Made by a program: the position numbers and the translations under genes. Shown in pieces: positions 46,920 through 57,783 of a stretch of DNA of 64,000 nt; position 1 is the first letter of the stretch, and every line of letters starts with the position of its first letter. Under the pieces are notes generated by a model. The model did no database searches and had not been told where the DNA came from. It saw only the letters and a list, made by a program, of their open reading frames with translations. The stretch is from Aggregatibacter segnis (GTDB taxonomy: Bacteria; Pseudomonadota; Gammaproteobacteria; Enterobacterales; Pasteurellaceae): contig NZ_NRCW01000001.1 in NCBI RefSeq assembly GCF_003130075.1, positions 346,666-410,665 of the forward strand, read 5' to 3'.

Positions 46920-48218
46920 TCAATTGCTTGCATTCGGCGCGGTAACTTTTTCGTTCCAGGGGGCAACCCAGCATAAACAGAGCATGCCCGGGATAGCTAA
47001 AAATAAGCAAATCCAGAAGAAATGATAGTAACCCACTGCGGCAACGATTTCGCCTGAAAGCGCACCGAGCCCTTTACTCGGTAAGGCGGCAAGGCTGGTA
47101 AACAACGCCAGTTGAGTGGCAGTGTAAAGCGGGTTGGTTTCTCGAGCCATAAAGGCTACAAACGCTGCGGTACCAAGCCCCACGCCAATATATTCGCCAC
47201 AAATCACAATGCCAAGTTTTAAGCGCGCAGCGTTATCGACAACGTGAAAATAATCAAATCCGGCAAGCCAAACAAAACCACCGATAGTAATCAGTTGAAT
47301 AAAACCAAAGACCCAAAGGGCGCGATTAATGCCGAGGCGTAACATCATAATGCCGCCAGCCATGCCGGCAATAATACTCGACCATAACGCGGTACTTTTT
47401 ACCACTAAGGCAATGTCTGTTTTGCTAAAGCCCATGTCCACGATGAATTTACTTTGTAACGTCGTGGCGAGGGCATCACCGAATTTATACAGAAAGAGAA
47501 ACGCGATAAAGCCAATCCCCGCATAAATGCCTTTACGCTGGAAAAATTCTTGTAGCGGAATGGTAAAAGCTTGATAGAACGGCTGTTTGTTTTGATGAAT
47601 TTGAATTTGTGGCTCGCGACTTAAAAAGAAGGTCATAAACAGCCCACACAGCATGAAAAGTGCGGTCAATAAAAACACCGTTTTCCATGGAAGGAACGTG
47701 GCGAGATACAATGACAGTCCACCCGGAATCAAACCGGCAATTCGGTAGGCATTAATATGAATGGTATTGCCCAAACCCAATTCGTTATCACGCAAAATTT
47801 CCCGTCGATAAGCATCCAATACAATGTCTTGGGTGGCGGACATAAAGGCGATGAACGTGGCAAGAAAAATGACAATCTGCATTTGTTCTTTCGGATCGTA
47901 TAAACCGATCAAGTAAAGACTCAGCAGAAGCAAGAGTTGGGAAATGGCTAGCCAACTACGACGGCGACCGAGAAAGCGAGGAAAATAGCGATCCAGCAAA
48001 GGCGCCCACAAAAATTTGAGCGTGTAGGGTAGGGTGACTAAGGTAAAAGCCCCGATGGTTTGCACACTAATGCCATTGTCCGACAACCAAATTGGCAACA
48101 TCTGCAACAGCACGAAAAGTGGCAAACCGGAGCTGAAGCCGGTAAAGACACAAATCAGCATATTGCGGCTGAAAATTTGGGTGGCGAGAGAAGGCTTAAT
48201 CGGTTGTTCTGTCATCAT
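46920..48218 (-). CDS. ampG: Muropeptide permease AmpG (MFS)
   Basis: AmpG imports anhydro-muropeptides released during wall turnover so they can be recycled. The 432-aa protein has 12 expected membrane segments; the N-terminal GFSSGLPLFVLLQMLPIWLS and YTLKFLWAPLLDRYFPRFLG, then RRRSW, are family hallmarks, and so is ATQDIVLDAYRRE. It lacks the two extra C-terminal segments of E. coli AmpG, as in related Pasteurellaceae. The hypA stop is 15 bp upstream. Confidence 0.9.
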   Translation of the reverse strand: MMTEQPIKPSLATQIFSRNMLICVFTGFSSGLPLFVLLQMLPIWLSDNGISVQTIGAFTLVTLPYTLKFLWAPLLDRYFPRFLGRRRSWLAISQLLLLLSLYLIGLYDPKEQMQIVIFLATFIAFMSATQDIVLDAYRREILRDNELGLGNTIHINAYRIAGLIPGGLSLYLATFLPWKTVFLLTALFMLCGLFMTFFLSREPQIQIHQNKQPFYQAFTIPLQEFFQRKGIYAGIGFIAFLFLYKFGDALATTLQSKFIVDMGFSKTDIALVVKSTALWSSIIAGMAGGIMMLRLGINRALWVFGFIQLITIGGFVWLAGFDYFHVVDNAARLKLGIVICGEYIGVGLGTAAFVAFMARETNPLYTATQLALFTSLAALPSKGLGALSGEIVAAVGYYHFFWICLFLAIPGMLCLCWVAPWNEKVTAPNASN

Positions 48219-48233
48219 GATTTCAGGGGGATT

Positions 48234-48575
48234 TTATTCAACGGCAATTTCTTTAATGCGGAGTTCATCGCCGCTTTGGCGTTGTAAATGCACGCTGCCG
48301 CAATTTGGGCACGTACTGTTATTGGCTTGAATTTCGACCAGTTGTTTGCAATTCCAACACCAAGCTTTGGCAGGAATGGAAATTAAATGAAGCTTACAAT
48401 TTTCCGCCGGTGTACCTTGCGCTGCCATTTCAAAGCCAAATTCCAACGCACTGGGTTCAATGCAAGAAAGGGCACCGACCTCCAGCCAGAGGTCGGTGAC
48501 TTTGTTGACATTGTGTTGTTTGCATTGCTGCTCAACAATTTCAATGATGTTTTGACACAAAGAGAGTTCGTGCAT
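48234..48575 (-). CDS. hypA: Hydrogenase nickel incorporation protein HypA
   Basis: HypA delivers nickel to [NiFe]-hydrogenase precursors. The 113-aa protein starts MHELSLCQNIIEI, with the nickel-binding Met-His-Glu, and has the zinc site C73, C76, C89 and C92 (CWNC and CPNC). No other hyp or hydrogenase gene is in the window, so it is separated from its partners here. It starts 5 bp after the galE stop on the same strand. Confidence 0.92.
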   Translation of the reverse strand: MHELSLCQNIIEIVEQQCKQHNVNKVTDLWLEVGALSCIEPSALEFGFEMAAQGTPAENCKLHLISIPAKAWCWNCKQLVEIQANNSTCPNCGSVHLQRQSGDELRIKEIAVE

Positions 48576-48580
48576 AAGGC

Positions 48581-49597
48581 TTAATCCCGATAGCCTTTCG
48601 GGTTATTTTTTTGCCAATTCCACGTATCTTTCATCATTTGAGCTAAGCCACGTTCTGCTTTCCAGCCTAATTCTTTGGCGGCAAGGCTCGGATCGGAATA
48701 ACAGGTGGCGATGTCGCCCGGACGACGATCTACTAATTTATAGGGAATTTGAATGTCATTGGCTTGTTCAAACGCTTTCACCATATCTAAGACGGAATAG
48801 CCCACGCCGGTGCCTAAATTATAAATGTGCAAGCCGGCATCATTTTGATGGCGATCTAGTGCTTTTAAGTGGCCAATCGCCAAATCCACTACATGAATGT
48901 AATCACGCACGCCGGTACCGTCATGGGTGTCGTAGTCGCTACCGAATACGGACAATTGAGGCAATTTGCCGATAGCCACTTGGCTGATGTAAGGCAATAA
49001 GTTGTTTGGAATGCCATTCGGATCTTCGCCAATTAAACCGCTTTCATGTGCGCCCACCGGATTGAAATAGCGCAAAATGGTCATGCTGAATTTAGGTTCT
49101 GCTTTCGCAATATCGCGTAGGATTTGTTCCACCATAAACTTAGAGGTGCCGTACGGGTTAGTTGTGCCGCCCACTTTGCAGTTTTCGGTAATCGGAATGA
49201 TTTCAGGATCGCCGTAAACGGTGGCGGAAGAACTGAAGACGAAATTCCACACGCCGGCTTTTTTCATTTCTTGTAATAAAACCAATGAGCCGGTGACGTT
49301 GTTCATATAGTATTCGGCAGGTTTTTGCACGCTTTCGCCGACGGCTTTTAAACCGGCAAAATGAATGACGGAATGAATCGGATTTTCAGCAAAGATCTTT
49401 TGTAACAAGTCGCGATCTAACACATCGCCTTCATAAAATTTTACGCTTTTGCCGGTGATTTGTTTCACGCGTTCTAAGGATTTTGGCGAAGAGTTGCAAA
49501 GATTGTCTAACACCACAACATCTTTGCCGGCATTTAATAATTCGACGACAGTATGCGAACCGATGTAGCCCGCTCCGCCGGTGACTAAAATGGTCAT
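48581..49597 (-). CDS. galE: UDP-glucose 4-epimerase
   Basis: GalE interconverts UDP-glucose and UDP-galactose, needed for galactose use and for lipooligosaccharide sugars. The 338-aa short-chain dehydrogenase-type protein has the NAD motif GGAGYIGSH (7-15), the catalytic Ser/Thr in [11 protein letters not shown] and the Tyr-x3-Lys in [25 protein letters not shown] precedes the start on the minus strand. It is divergent from the purine permease across 272 bp. Confidence 0.97.
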   Translation of the reverse strand: MTILVTGGAGYIGSHTVVELLNAGKDVVVLDNLCNSSPKSLERVKQITGKSVKFYEGDVLDRDLLQKIFAENPIHSVIHFAGLKAVGESVQKPAEYYMNNVTGSLVLLQEMKKAGVWNFVFSSSATVYGDPEIIPITENCKVGGTTNPYGTSKFMVEQILRDIAKAEPKFSMTILRYFNPVGAHESGLIGEDPNGIPNNLLPYISQVAIGKLPQLSVFGSDYDTHDGTGVRDYIHVVDLAIGHLKALDRHQNDAGLHIYNLGTGVGYSVLDMVKAFEQANDIQIPYKLVDRRPGDIATCYSDPSLAAKELGWKAERGLAQMMKDTWNWQKNNPKGYRD

Positions 49598-49792
49598 TGG
49601 GTTTTCTCCTTAATTTATAAAATAAATTTGGCGCTAGTATAGCACCGATTGTTTCATCAAAAAATGAGCTTTATTAATAAGTTATTCCCTTTTAAGGAAT
49701 TGTTTTCGCCGAGATTTCTATGTTGTTAAAACTAGAGGGCTTTTAGTGTTTAATCAGCGTAAACAGAATAACGATATTTTCAGCAATTTATT

Positions 49793-49808
49793 GCGCAAAC
49801 GTTTACTT
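49793..49808. promoter_or_regulatory. PurR operator upstream of the purine permease
   Basis: GCGCAAACGTTTACTT is close to the PurR box ACGCAAACGTTTGCGT and lies 62 bp before the permease start, a promoter-proximal place for repression by hypoxanthine- or guanine-bound PurR. Confidence 0.75.
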
Positions 49809-49869
49809 CTTTTTGCGTTGCGGTAAAATAGCGCCTCTTTTTTTCAACGACAAATTAAAAGGTAATTTC

Positions 49870-51201
49870 ATGTCATCTTCTCCATCTTCCGCTTTAGAAA
49901 AACGCTTTGAGTTGGCTAAACGCGGTTCCACCGTACGCAAAGAAATTGTTGCAGGTTTAACCACCTTTCTCGCGATGGTGTATTCCGTTATCGTTGTGCC
50001 GAACATGTTAAGTGCGGCAGGTTTTCCGGCTGAATCAGTCTTTATTGCAACCTGCTTAGTTGCAGGCTTAGGCTCGCTCTTAATCGGTTTTTGGGCCAAT
50101 GCGCCAATGGCTATCGGTTGTGCTATTTCTTTAACGGCATTTACCGCGTTTAGCTTGGTTATCGGACAAAAAGTGAGTATTCCGGTTGCCTTAGGTGCGG
50201 TCTTTTTAATGGGGGTTTTCTTCACCTTGATTTCTGCCACAGGGATTCGTGCTTGGATTTTGCGTAATTTACCGGTGGGTATTGCACATGGTGCGGGTAT
50301 CGGTATCGGTTTATTCCTGCTTTTAATCGCTGCAAACGGGGTTGGTCTTGTTGTGAGCAACCAAGCCGGTTTACCGGTGAAATTGGGCGAGTTCACTGCG
50401 TTTCCGGTGATGATGTCATTAATCGGTTTGGCGCTAATTATCGGCTTAGAAAAAATGCAAGTGAAAGGCGGCATTTTATGGGTGATCATCGCCATTACCG
50501 TGGTCGGCTTAATTTTCGATCCAAATGTTACCTTTAACGGCCAAGTCTTCAAAATGCCAAGCTTCGGCGAGGAGTCTTTATTCTTGCAGTTAGACATCAT
50601 GGGCGCATTACAACCGGCTATTTTACCGGTGGTGTTCGCTTTAGTGATGACTGCGGTATTTGATGCCACAGGCACCATCCGCGCAGTGGCGGGACAAGCG
50701 GATTTATTGGATAAAGACGGTCAAATCATCAACGGCGGCAAAGCCTTAACGTCCGATTCCGTAAGTAGCTTATTCTCCGGTATTTTCGGAACAGCACCGG
50801 CAGCCGTGTATATCGAATCCGCAGCAGGGACTGCCGCGGGCGGTAAAACCGGTATCACCGCGATCGTTGTTGGCGTATTGTTCCTGTTGATGTTGTTCTT
50901 CCAACCATTAGCCTTCTTGGTGCCGAACTATGCGACAGCTCCAGCGTTAATGTACGTGGGATTATTGATGCTAAGCAACGTCAGCAAATTGGATTTTGAC
51001 GATTTCGTTGGCGCCATGAGTGGCTTGATTTGTGCGGTGTTTATCGTGTTAACGGCAAACATTGTGACCGGCATTATGTTGGGCTTTGCCGCATTGGTGG
51101 TTGGCCGTGTGGTGAGTGGCGATTTCAAACGCTTAAATATCGGCACCGTTGTGATTGCTGTTGTTTTAGTGGCTTTCTATGCTTGCGGTTGGGCGATTTA
51201 A
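49870..51201 (+). CDS. NCS2-family purine permease (AzgA/GhxP/AdeP-like)
   Basis: A 443-aa proton-driven purine base transporter with about 12 to 14 membrane segments. Family features are [20 protein letters not shown] at the N-terminus, [20 protein letters not shown] and [20 protein letters not shown] with TGITA. It belongs to the hypoxanthine/guanine/adenine branch, not the xanthine/uracil branch; which base is preferred cannot be read. ATG 49870 ([13 protein letters not shown]) is chosen because the longer frame lacks a site. The PurR box upstream supports a purine role. A strong terminator follows. Confidence 0.88.
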   Translation: MSSSPSSALEKRFELAKRGSTVRKEIVAGLTTFLAMVYSVIVVPNMLSAAGFPAESVFIATCLVAGLGSLLIGFWANAPMAIGCAISLTAFTAFSLVIGQKVSIPVALGAVFLMGVFFTLISATGIRAWILRNLPVGIAHGAGIGIGLFLLLIAANGVGLVVSNQAGLPVKLGEFTAFPVMMSLIGLALIIGLEKMQVKGGILWVIIAITVVGLIFDPNVTFNGQVFKMPSFGEESLFLQLDIMGALQPAILPVVFALVMTAVFDATGTIRAVAGQADLLDKDGQIINGGKALTSDSVSSLFSGIFGTAPAAVYIESAAGTAAGGKTGITAIVVGVLFLLMLFFQPLAFLVPNYATAPALMYVGLLMLSNVSKLDFDDFVGAMSGLICAVFIVLTANIVTGIMLGFAALVVGRVVSGDFKRLNIGTVVIAVVLVAFYACGWAI

Positions 51202-51220
51202 TTCAGCCAATAAAGACAAC

Positions 51221-51246
51221 AAAGGCGCATTTTGATGCGCCTTTTT
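51221..51246. terminator. Terminator between purine permease and tilS
   Basis: AAAGGCGCA (51221-51229) pairs with TGCGCCTTT (51236-51244) and is followed by T's. It is bidirectional and shared with convergent tilS. Confidence 0.9.
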
Positions 51247-51253
51247 GTTTGCC

Positions 51254-52564
51254 TTAATTTTGAAAAACAGTAAAAAAACCGACCGCACTTTGTAGCTTAT
51301 CATCGTAGAAGATGAGCGGAATGCGTTGGCGTTGCCAAGGGGCGATGTTTAACTGTTGCCACACTTTTTTAATGTCTTTATTTATGCCGTTTGGGGTTAA
51401 TTTCACTTTGCCCGAATAACGAAATCGAATCCAAACTTTCGTTCCCTCTAAGGGTAAAGCCAAGGTTTCTTTATGTGTGTTGCCGTTTTCATCCTGCCAA
51501 AGTGCGGTCATTTTTTCGCTTGTTTTTTGCAGTAACAACGTGCCTAAATGATCCGGCAAGGAAATAGGGTGTTCAAATGTTGCCTCAATCGATTCCTGTG
51601 AAATATCGTTAAATCTCGGCGTGAGAAATAAACAGTTTTGATAGCGGCGGACAATGTTATCGTCTAGGCGAAATTGTGGTTGTGCATCGTCTTTCGCGAA
51701 AATGACATCCGAAATAATTTGTTCTAATTGCACGAGAGAGGGCAGGGCAACGCCCCAATCTTGCAACCATAAGCGTAACAAGGCGCGTTGTTTCACAGAG
51801 GAATAGCTGGCGAAATGTTGTAGCTGAAAAGTGCGGTCATTTTTTACGATGTTTTTTTGATATTCTTCCGCTAACAGCTCATTAAGCAGTTGCTGTTGTT
51901 CATAACAATGTTGCGCGGAACGTTGCACGGCCGAATCAAAATGCGCCCAGCGTTGGCGCAATTCAGGCAATACGATGTTACGTAGGAAATTGCGATCGTA
52001 TTGATTGTCCTCATTACTTTCATCTTCAATCCAACTTAGCCCTTCCTGTTGTACAAACGCCAGTAATTGTTGGCGGCTAAAATTCAATAAGGGACGAAAA
52101 ATAGGCACGCCGTAAACATTGCTTTTCAACGGCATAGCCCCTAAGCCTTGCACGCCACTGCCGCGTTTTAGGGCAAGGAAAAATGTTTCAGTTTGGTCTT
52201 GTTGATGATGTGCCGTAGCGAGCCATTCAGTCGGTAAAATTTGCTGTGCAATGGCTTCATAACGGGCTTGGCGAGCCCCCGCCTCAATGCCATTTTCTGT
52301 GCTAACGTTCACGTGTTGAATTTGCAACGGAATACGAAATTGGCGGCAAATTTGTTGACAATGGGCTGACCAAGCATCGGCATTGGCGCTTAATCCGTGA
52401 TGAATATGGATGGCGCGCAGCTGAAAGTGCGGTTGCTTTTCACGGATTTTCGCAAATAAAGCGAGTAGTGCTGTGGAATCCAAACCACCGCTAAACCCAA
52501 TAAGAAAGTGAGTTTGGTTTGGAGCAAGTTGGCGGAGTTGCTGTGAAAATTGTTCAAGAAGCAT
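51254..52564 (-). CDS. tilS: tRNA(Ile)-lysidine synthetase
   Basis: TilS attaches lysine to C34 of the CAU-anticodon isoleucine tRNA so that it reads AUA codons. The 436-aa protein has the PP-loop [14 protein letters not shown] near residue 25 and the second motif [19 protein letters not shown], then a central and a C-terminal TilS domain. Length matches the E. coli protein. It lies downstream of pdxY, with a hairpin terminator between them. Confidence 0.95.
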   Translation of the reverse strand: MLLEQFSQQLRQLAPNQTHFLIGFSGGLDSTALLALFAKIREKQPHFQLRAIHIHHGLSANADAWSAHCQQICRQFRIPLQIQHVNVSTENGIEAGARQARYEAIAQQILPTEWLATAHHQQDQTETFFLALKRGSGVQGLGAMPLKSNVYGVPIFRPLLNFSRQQLLAFVQQEGLSWIEDESNEDNQYDRNFLRNIVLPELRQRWAHFDSAVQRSAQHCYEQQQLLNELLAEEYQKNIVKNDRTFQLQHFASYSSVKQRALLRLWLQDWGVALPSLVQLEQIISDVIFAKDDAQPQFRLDDNIVRRYQNCLFLTPRFNDISQESIEATFEHPISLPDHLGTLLLQKTSEKMTALWQDENGNTHKETLALPLEGTKVWIRFRYSGKVKLTPNGINKDIKKVWQQLNIAPWQRQRIPLIFYDDKLQSAVGFFTVFQN

Positions 52565-52577
52565 AGGCGGATAAAAT

Positions 52578-52600
52578 TTCCTCCCGTTGGACGGGAGGAA
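52578..52600 (-). terminator. pdxY: Terminator after pdxY
   Basis: TTCCTCCCGT and ACGGGAGGAA form a perfect 10-bp stem with a TGG loop, followed on the minus strand by ATTTTAT. It sits between the pdxY stop and the tilS start. Confidence 0.75.
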
Positions 52601-52608
52601 GTTGAGAG

Positions 52609-53466
52609 TTATGCAATTTTTTGTGCTTTATAGTGGCTACGCGGATGGAGGATGAGATCTCGAGCGGCAATGATTTGTAATTCATATTCGCCATGTTCTA
52701 AAGTCGTTTGCATGACATCATTGACGGCGTTTGCCATGTGTTCAAACGCCTCTACATCCGATTTGCCATTGAGTAGGTTGGCGAGGAATAAACCGGCGGT
52801 TAAATCACCTACGCCGACCGGTTCGCGATCAAATGGGTGCAATGGACGGGAAATATGCCACATGCCTTGTTCGGTCGCCAGCAACATTTCAAATTGTGTT
52901 GCATCTTTTCCCACTTTACTTAAATGTTTGACCAAGACTTTTTTCGGCCCTTTTGCCAAAATGGCTTGTACGGCAGTCAGTGCCTGTTCAAAGTTTTCAA
53001 CCGGTAAGCCGCTTAATTCACGGAGTTCCACCAAATTCGGTGTAATAATATCCGCTTCTGAAACAATGTTAATCAGACCTTCACGCACACCGTCTGCTAC
53101 GATACAGCCTTTGTCAGGGTGTCCCATCACAGGATCGCATAAATAAAGCGCATGAGGATTGATGGCTTTAATTTTATACACAGCGTTGATGATTTCATCG
53201 ATTTGTTCGGCAGATCCCAAATAACCAGAAACCACGGCATCACATTTTTTCAAGGCATCAATTTCATCAATGCCGCGTACGATTTCGCCGATTTGTTCTT
53301 TTGGAATAACAATGCCAGTCCATTTGCCATATTGGGTGTGATTAGAAAATTGCACGGTATTTAACGCCCAAACGTCAATACCGTGCAATTGCATTGGGAA
53401 GGTTGCCGATTTGTTGCCGGCGTAGCCATAAACTACATGAGATTGAATTGAAAGTACGTGTTTCAT
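52609..53466 (-). CDS. pdxY: Pyridoxal kinase
   Basis: PdxY phosphorylates pyridoxal to pyridoxal 5'-phosphate in the vitamin B6 salvage path. The 285-aa ribokinase-type protein starts [20 protein letters not shown], shows [20 protein letters not shown], and ends with the [10 protein letters not shown] anion-hole motif with the catalytic Asp. AGGAGAAAAGG lies ahead of the start on the minus strand. It is followed by a terminator, so it is largely independent of tilS. Confidence 0.94.
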   Translation of the reverse strand: MKHVLSIQSHVVYGYAGNKSATFPMQLHGIDVWALNTVQFSNHTQYGKWTGIVIPKEQIGEIVRGIDEIDALKKCDAVVSGYLGSAEQIDEIINAVYKIKAINPHALYLCDPVMGHPDKGCIVADGVREGLINIVSEADIITPNLVELRELSGLPVENFEQALTAVQAILAKGPKKVLVKHLSKVGKDATQFEMLLATEQGMWHISRPLHPFDREPVGVGDLTAGLFLANLLNGKSDVEAFEHMANAVNDVMQTTLEHGEYELQIIAARDLILHPRSHYKAQKIA

Positions 53467-53546
53467 TGCCTTTTCTCCTTTTCTCCTTTTCTTCTCTTTT
53501 TGACTGCGCAGGAAAGTGCGGTGGGATTTTTATTTGTTTTTCTTTT

Positions 53547-54500
53547 CTATGCGTAACCGTAGCTCATTAAGCGTTGATAACGGCGATCCAACAGATTTTC
53601 TTGATTTAACACGTCTAAATCAGCTAAGTCTTCAAGTAAACGTTTTTTCAAGTTTTTCGCCATTTCAGCGTAATTGCGATGTGCACCGCCTAACGGCTCA
53701 CGAACGATATTGTCAATCAAGCCAAGTTCTTTTAAACGATTGGCGGTTAAACCCATTACTTCTGCTGCGGTGGAGGCTTTATCGGCGCTTTTCCACAAAA
53801 TAGATGCGCAACCTTCCGGAGAAATAACGGAGTAGGTGGAGTATTGCAACATGTTGACTTTATCACCCACGCCGATAGCCAATGCACCGCCGGAACCGCC
53901 TTCACCGATAACGGTACAAATCACCGGTACTTTTAAGAGGGACATTTCGCGTAAGTTACGTGCGATCGCTTCTGATTGACCGCGTTCTTCCGCGCCTACA
54001 CCAGGGTAAGCTCCCGGGGTGTCAATGAAGGTGATAATAGGCAATTTGAAACGCTCTGCCATTTGCATGAGGCGTAATGCTTTGCGGTAGCCCTCCGGTG
54101 CCGGCATACCAAAGTTGCGTTTTACTTTATCTTTGACGGTACGGCCTTTTTGGTGACCAATAACCATTACCGGTCTGCCGTCTAAACGTGCCAAACCACC
54201 GATGATTGCTTTGTCATCTGCAAAAGCGCGATCGCCCGCAAGTTCTTCAAATTCAGTGAAAATATATTCGATGTAGTCAAGAGTATAAGGACGGTTTGGA
54301 TGGCGGGACATTTTTGAAACTTGCCACGCATCTAAATTGGCAAAAGTTTTCTCAGTTAGTTCGATGCTTTTCTTCTGTAAGCGAGCAATTTCATCATCAA
54401 GATTAATGTCATTATCTTGGTTTGCCATAGCGCGTAAAGATTCGATTTTCGCTTCAAGTTCGGCAATGGGTAATTCAAAATCTAAGTATTCTTGACTCAT
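53547..54500 (-). CDS. accA: Acetyl-CoA carboxylase, carboxyltransferase alpha subunit
   Basis: AccA with AccD transfers the carboxyl group from biotin-BCCP to acetyl-CoA, the first committed step of fatty acid synthesis. The 317-aa protein has the family N-terminus ([20 protein letters not shown]), the [20 protein letters not shown] segment and the oxyanion-hole glycines in [14 protein letters not shown]. Length matches other gamma-proteobacteria. Upstream is an unusual 581-bp gap that holds a structured element. Confidence 0.97.
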   Translation of the reverse strand: MSQEYLDFELPIAELEAKIESLRAMANQDNDINLDDEIARLQKKSIELTEKTFANLDAWQVSKMSRHPNRPYTLDYIEYIFTEFEELAGDRAFADDKAIIGGLARLDGRPVMVIGHQKGRTVKDKVKRNFGMPAPEGYRKALRLMQMAERFKLPIITFIDTPGAYPGVGAEERGQSEAIARNLREMSLLKVPVICTVIGEGGSGGALAIGVGDKVNMLQYSTYSVISPEGCASILWKSADKASTAAEVMGLTANRLKELGLIDNIVREPLGGAHRNYAEMAKNLKKRLLEDLADLDVLNQENLLDRRYQRLMSYGYA

Positions 54501-54778
54501 TTGTAATTCCTAATTTTATGAAAAATTTGTACCGCACTTTAACAAGATTTTAGAGTGGGTGCAATCAGACGGGATATTTTATGTGTTTTTTTCATAAAAG
54601 TCATAAGATTTCATCTGGTAACACCAGCTAAGGCTATGTAATCAAAGTAATTTATGGTGTTTATCGAATAAAGGAAGAATGAAAAAAATGACTGAAATAT
54701 CGAGTTATGCTCCAATTGACAATCAGCTAAAACGATTTTATTATGTAGTCACTTTCAAGATAAGATGTCTGAAGGTCA

Positions 54779-54932
54779 GGATTGGTCTCCTGAAATAAGC
54801 GGGCTGAAGGTATAAAACACTTTTAGTATCAGTTTTATGTCGCAAACTACAAACCATCATCAGTCAATGGTGGACTAGGTAGAAACCCGCAGGGATGCGA
54901 CGCAGTATACCGCTTACTGTTAAGACCAATTC
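54779..54932 (+). ncRNA. Unidentified structured RNA-like element (or palindromic mobile remnant)
   Basis: A nested set of pairings covers the segment: GGATTGGTCT (54779-54788) with AGACCAATTC (54923-54932); TAAGCGG (54796-54802) with CCGCTTA (54910-54916); hairpin ATAAAAC/GTTTTAT (54812-54838); GTCGCA (54839-54844) with TGCGAC (54896-54901), enclosing CTAC/GTAG and ACCAT/ATGGT. AGGATTGG can instead pair with CCAATCCT near 54949-54956. Strand is not certain. It does not match 6S, RNase P, tmRNA, SRP or the riboswitches I know. It lies between guaA and accA, in a 581-bp gap with no gene. Confidence 0.4.
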
Positions 54933-55045
54933 TGCTTAGTTCACCACCCAATCCTAAGTTTCATTTCTACTTAATTTCGATATTTTCTTTCTGACCGATG
55001 TTACTTCAGTTGTTTTTCTAGCTTTAAAAATGTATTTACAGAAAT

Positions 55046-55079
55046 AAAAAAGCCCTGAAAATTCAAGGCTTTTTTACTA
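55046..55079 (-). terminator. guaA: Terminator after guaA
   Basis: On the minus strand AAAAAAGCCTTGAA pairs with TTCAGGGCTTTTTT (one mismatch), just past the guaA stop. Confidence 0.85.
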
Positions 55080-55081
55080 AG

Positions 55082-56641
55082 TTATTCCCACTCAATCGTT
55101 GCTGGTGGCTTACCGCTGATGTCATACACTACGCGGGAAATGCCGTTCACTTCGTTGATGATACGGTTGGAGACTTTGCCTAATAAATCATAAGGCAAAT
55201 GTGCCCAATGTGCGGTCATAAAATCAATTGTTTCTACGGCGCGCAAGGAAATCACCCAGTCATATTTGCGTCCGTCACCCATCACACCGACAGATTTCAC
55301 CGGCAGGAACACACTGAAGGCTTGGCTGGTTTTTTCATACCAACCGCTGTTGCGTAATTCTTCGATAAAGATAGCATCGGCACGGCGTAATAAATCGCAG
55401 TATTCTTTTTTCACTTCGCCTAATACACGCACGCCTAAACCTGGGCCCGGGAATGGGTGGCGATTGATCATTTCAGCCGGTAAGCCTAAAGCTAGACCGA
55501 TTTTACGGACTTCATCTTTGAACAATTCACGCAACGGTTCGACTAAGCCGAGTTTCATATAATCCGGCAAGCCGCCTACGTTGTGGTGGGATTTAATCAC
55601 ATGCGCTTTGCCTGTTTTGCTGGCAGCAGACTCGATCACGTCAGGGTAGATCGTACCTTGTGCCAACCATTTTACTTTTGTTAGTTTTTTCGACTCATCA
55701 TCGAATACGTCCACGAACACTTTACCGATAATTTTACGTTTCGCTTCAGGATCAGATACGCCGGCAAGTTCGCCTAAGAAACGATTTTCTGCATCCACGC
55801 GAGTGATGTTCAAACCAAATTTATTGCCGAACATTTCCATCACTTGATCGCCTTCGTTTAAACGCAATAAACCGTTATCCACGAACACGCAATGTAAGTT
55901 TTTGCCGATAGCGCGGTGTAATAACAATGCGACCACAGAGGAATCTACGCCGCCGGATAAACCTAGAATGACTTCATCATCGCCCACTTGTTCTTTAATG
56001 CGGGCAACGGCGTCTTCAATGATGTTTTCAGCAGTCCATTTGGTTTCGCAACCGCAAATGTTCACCACAAAATTGGTTAATAATTCCAAGCCTTTTTTAG
56101 TGTGGGTGACTTCCGGGTGGAATTGCACGCCGTAGAAATGACGGCTTTCATCAGACATTGCGGCAATCGGGCAAGTTGGTGTTGTGCCGGTCACTTGGAA
56201 GTTTTGTGGCAAGCGGGTGACTTTATCGCCATGGCTCATCCACACATCCAATTTGTTATCGCCGTCATTGAGATCCGCGAAAAGTGCGGTGGCATTTTCC
56301 ATTAAAACGGAAGCATAGCCGAACTCGCGGTGATCAGAGGTTTCTGTTAAACCACCAAGTTGCATTGCCATGGTTTGCATGCCGTAGCAAATGCCTAACA
56401 CCGGCACACCGGCGTTAAAAACATATTCCGGCGCACGCGGGCTGTTTTCTTCCGTGGTACTTTCCGGGCCTCCGGAAAGAATAATCCCGGTTGGGTTGAA
56501 ATCACGGATTTGTTGTTCAGTTACATCCCACGCCCAAAGTTCGCAATAAACACCGATTTCACGCACACGACGGGCGATAAGTTGGGTGTATTGGGAACCA
56601 AAGTCGAGGATGAGGATTTTATGATTGTGGATGTTGGTCAT
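55082..56641 (-). CDS. guaA: GMP synthase (glutamine-hydrolysing)
   Basis: GuaA aminates XMP to GMP using glutamine and ATP. The 519-aa protein has an N-terminal class I amidotransferase domain (nucleophile Cys in [18 protein letters not shown] and a His/Glu pair in [11 protein letters not shown]), an ATP pyrophosphatase domain ([18 protein letters not shown]) and the C-terminal dimerisation domain ending PPATIEWE. I use ATG 56641 ([17 protein letters not shown]), matching homologues, over a TTG five codons upstream. A weak PurR-like sequence is at about 56761-56776. guaB lies further along but is not in the same operon. Confidence 0.95.
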   Translation of the reverse strand: MTNIHNHKILILDFGSQYTQLIARRVREIGVYCELWAWDVTEQQIRDFNPTGIILSGGPESTTEENSPRAPEYVFNAGVPVLGICYGMQTMAMQLGGLTETSDHREFGYASVLMENATALFADLNDGDNKLDVWMSHGDKVTRLPQNFQVTGTTPTCPIAAMSDESRHFYGVQFHPEVTHTKKGLELLTNFVVNICGCETKWTAENIIEDAVARIKEQVGDDEVILGLSGGVDSSVVALLLHRAIGKNLHCVFVDNGLLRLNEGDQVMEMFGNKFGLNITRVDAENRFLGELAGVSDPEAKRKIIGKVFVDVFDDESKKLTKVKWLAQGTIYPDVIESAASKTGKAHVIKSHHNVGGLPDYMKLGLVEPLRELFKDEVRKIGLALGLPAEMINRHPFPGPGLGVRVLGEVKKEYCDLLRRADAIFIEELRNSGWYEKTSQAFSVFLPVKSVGVMGDGRKYDWVISLRAVETIDFMTAHWAHLPYDLLGKVSNRIINEVNGISRVVYDISGKPPATIEWE

Positions 56642-56760
56642 GGTTTTCTCTAACAATTTCTATATATGCTGGGATAGATTGAATTTCGGTCGCACTGTTA
56701 TGACAATAAATTGTATTGCGAGCCCAAACTGGTGGCGCATTCTATCATTTCCCCCCTCTA

Positions 56761-56776
56761 ACGTAAACGATAGCGA
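56761..56776. promoter_or_regulatory. Weak PurR-like box upstream of guaA
   Basis: ACGTAAACGATAGCGA matches about 12 of 16 positions of the PurR box and lies about 120 bp before the guaA start. The match is weaker than those at the two purine permeases. Confidence 0.35.
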
Positions 56777-56807
56777 TTGTCTTACCACATAAAGTGCGGT
56801 CGTTTTT

Positions 56808-57677
56808 TTAGGTGTTTTTTAACGATCCCAAATAAATCGCGACTAAGGTCAAAAAAGCCCCGAGCCATTGCAATACGTTAATAGATTTGTGCAGTAAAAA
56901 TGCATCGATAACGAGTGCCGCGACAGGTTCGGAAAGTAACAATAACCCGGTTAATCCCAGACTGAGCAAGGGAATTGTATAGGCAATCATGCCCCAGGCG
57001 ATGCATTGCATAACAACGCCGTAAGTCATAATTAAACCGATGTCCGTGAGTGTTGTTGGATAAAGGGAATCGGCGTTGAATATCAGTGATGGCAGAATTA
57101 ATGTGATGGCACCACTGATACTGATAAGCCACATGAGCGGAAATATGGAAATTGGTTCAATGCGGTGTGCTTGGCGAATCGATGCCATGGATGCGGCGAG
57201 GCAGGCGCCGGAAAGTAATCCGATAAAGATACCATAACCCGCTTCGATGTTATTTTGCAATTCGGGGCTCGCAATGAGTATTACACCAACAGTCGCGATA
57301 AGCAGGCTTGCAAGCTGTAATTTACTTTCCTGTTCTTGAAAAAATAGCCAACCAATAAATGCTAAAAAGAAGATTTGTAAGCTGTTTAATAGGGTGGAAA
57401 TACCCGGTCCAACAGCGTAAATGCTTTCATGCCAAAAGGCTAAATCAAATGCGAGAAATACGCCTGAAGCGATTGTCCAAAATAAAGCTTTAGGTTGTTT
57501 TGGCAAGGGCTTACGATAAAGTTTCATTAAAAGCCAAAAAATTCCTGATGCAATTAGTAACCGCCAAAAGGCGATAGCATAGGCTCCAACGGGAACAAAT
57601 TTAACGATAAGGCTACCGAGTCCAAATAAAATACAGCCGATAACCAACATGGTGGCGGCAAAACGATTTGATTGCAT
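56808..57677 (-). CDS. EamA/DMT-family transporter
   Basis: A 289-aa inner-membrane protein with ten predicted segments in two EamA repeats, including FGLGSLIVKFVPVGAYAIAF near the N-terminus and LTGLLLLSEPVAALVIDAFL near the end. The drug/metabolite transporter superfamily exports varied metabolites; the substrate cannot be read here. It is a single gene. The terminator of dcuC lies upstream of it on the same strand. Confidence 0.85.
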   Translation of the reverse strand: MQSNRFAATMLVIGCILFGLGSLIVKFVPVGAYAIAFWRLLIASGIFWLLMKLYRKPLPKQPKALFWTIASGVFLAFDLAFWHESIYAVGPGISTLLNSLQIFFLAFIGWLFFQEQESKLQLASLLIATVGVILIASPELQNNIEAGYGIFIGLLSGACLAASMASIRQAHRIEPISIFPLMWLISISGAITLILPSLIFNADSLYPTTLTDIGLIMTYGVVMQCIAWGMIAYTIPLLSLGLTGLLLLSEPVAALVIDAFLLHKSINVLQWLGAFLTLVAIYLGSLKNT

Positions 57678-57720
57678 AGATGTTATAACTGATTAAAGAA
57701 AGTCGGGCGTGATTATAACA

Positions 57721-57775
57721 AAAGTGCGGTGCTTTTTTCTGCGTTTTAAAACGCGTTGAAAACCGACCGCACTTT
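57721..57775. terminator. dcuC: Paired uptake-signal terminator after dcuC
   Basis: AAAGTGCGGT (57721-57730) and ACCGCACTTT (57766-57775) face each other with an internal AAAACGCGTT-type stem. The hairpin lies 9 bp past the dcuC stop. Confidence 0.7.
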
Positions 57776-57783
57776 ATGCCGTA

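Noticed and set aside
49803..50678. 291-codon minus-strand frame opposite the purine permease
   Set aside because: Its Lys/Pro/Ile-rich composition is the complement of membrane-protein codons, and the plus-strand gene is certain.
54779..54932. 6S RNA
   Set aside because: The AAGCGGGC string recalls enteric 6S, but the branched interior and the gene context do not fit.
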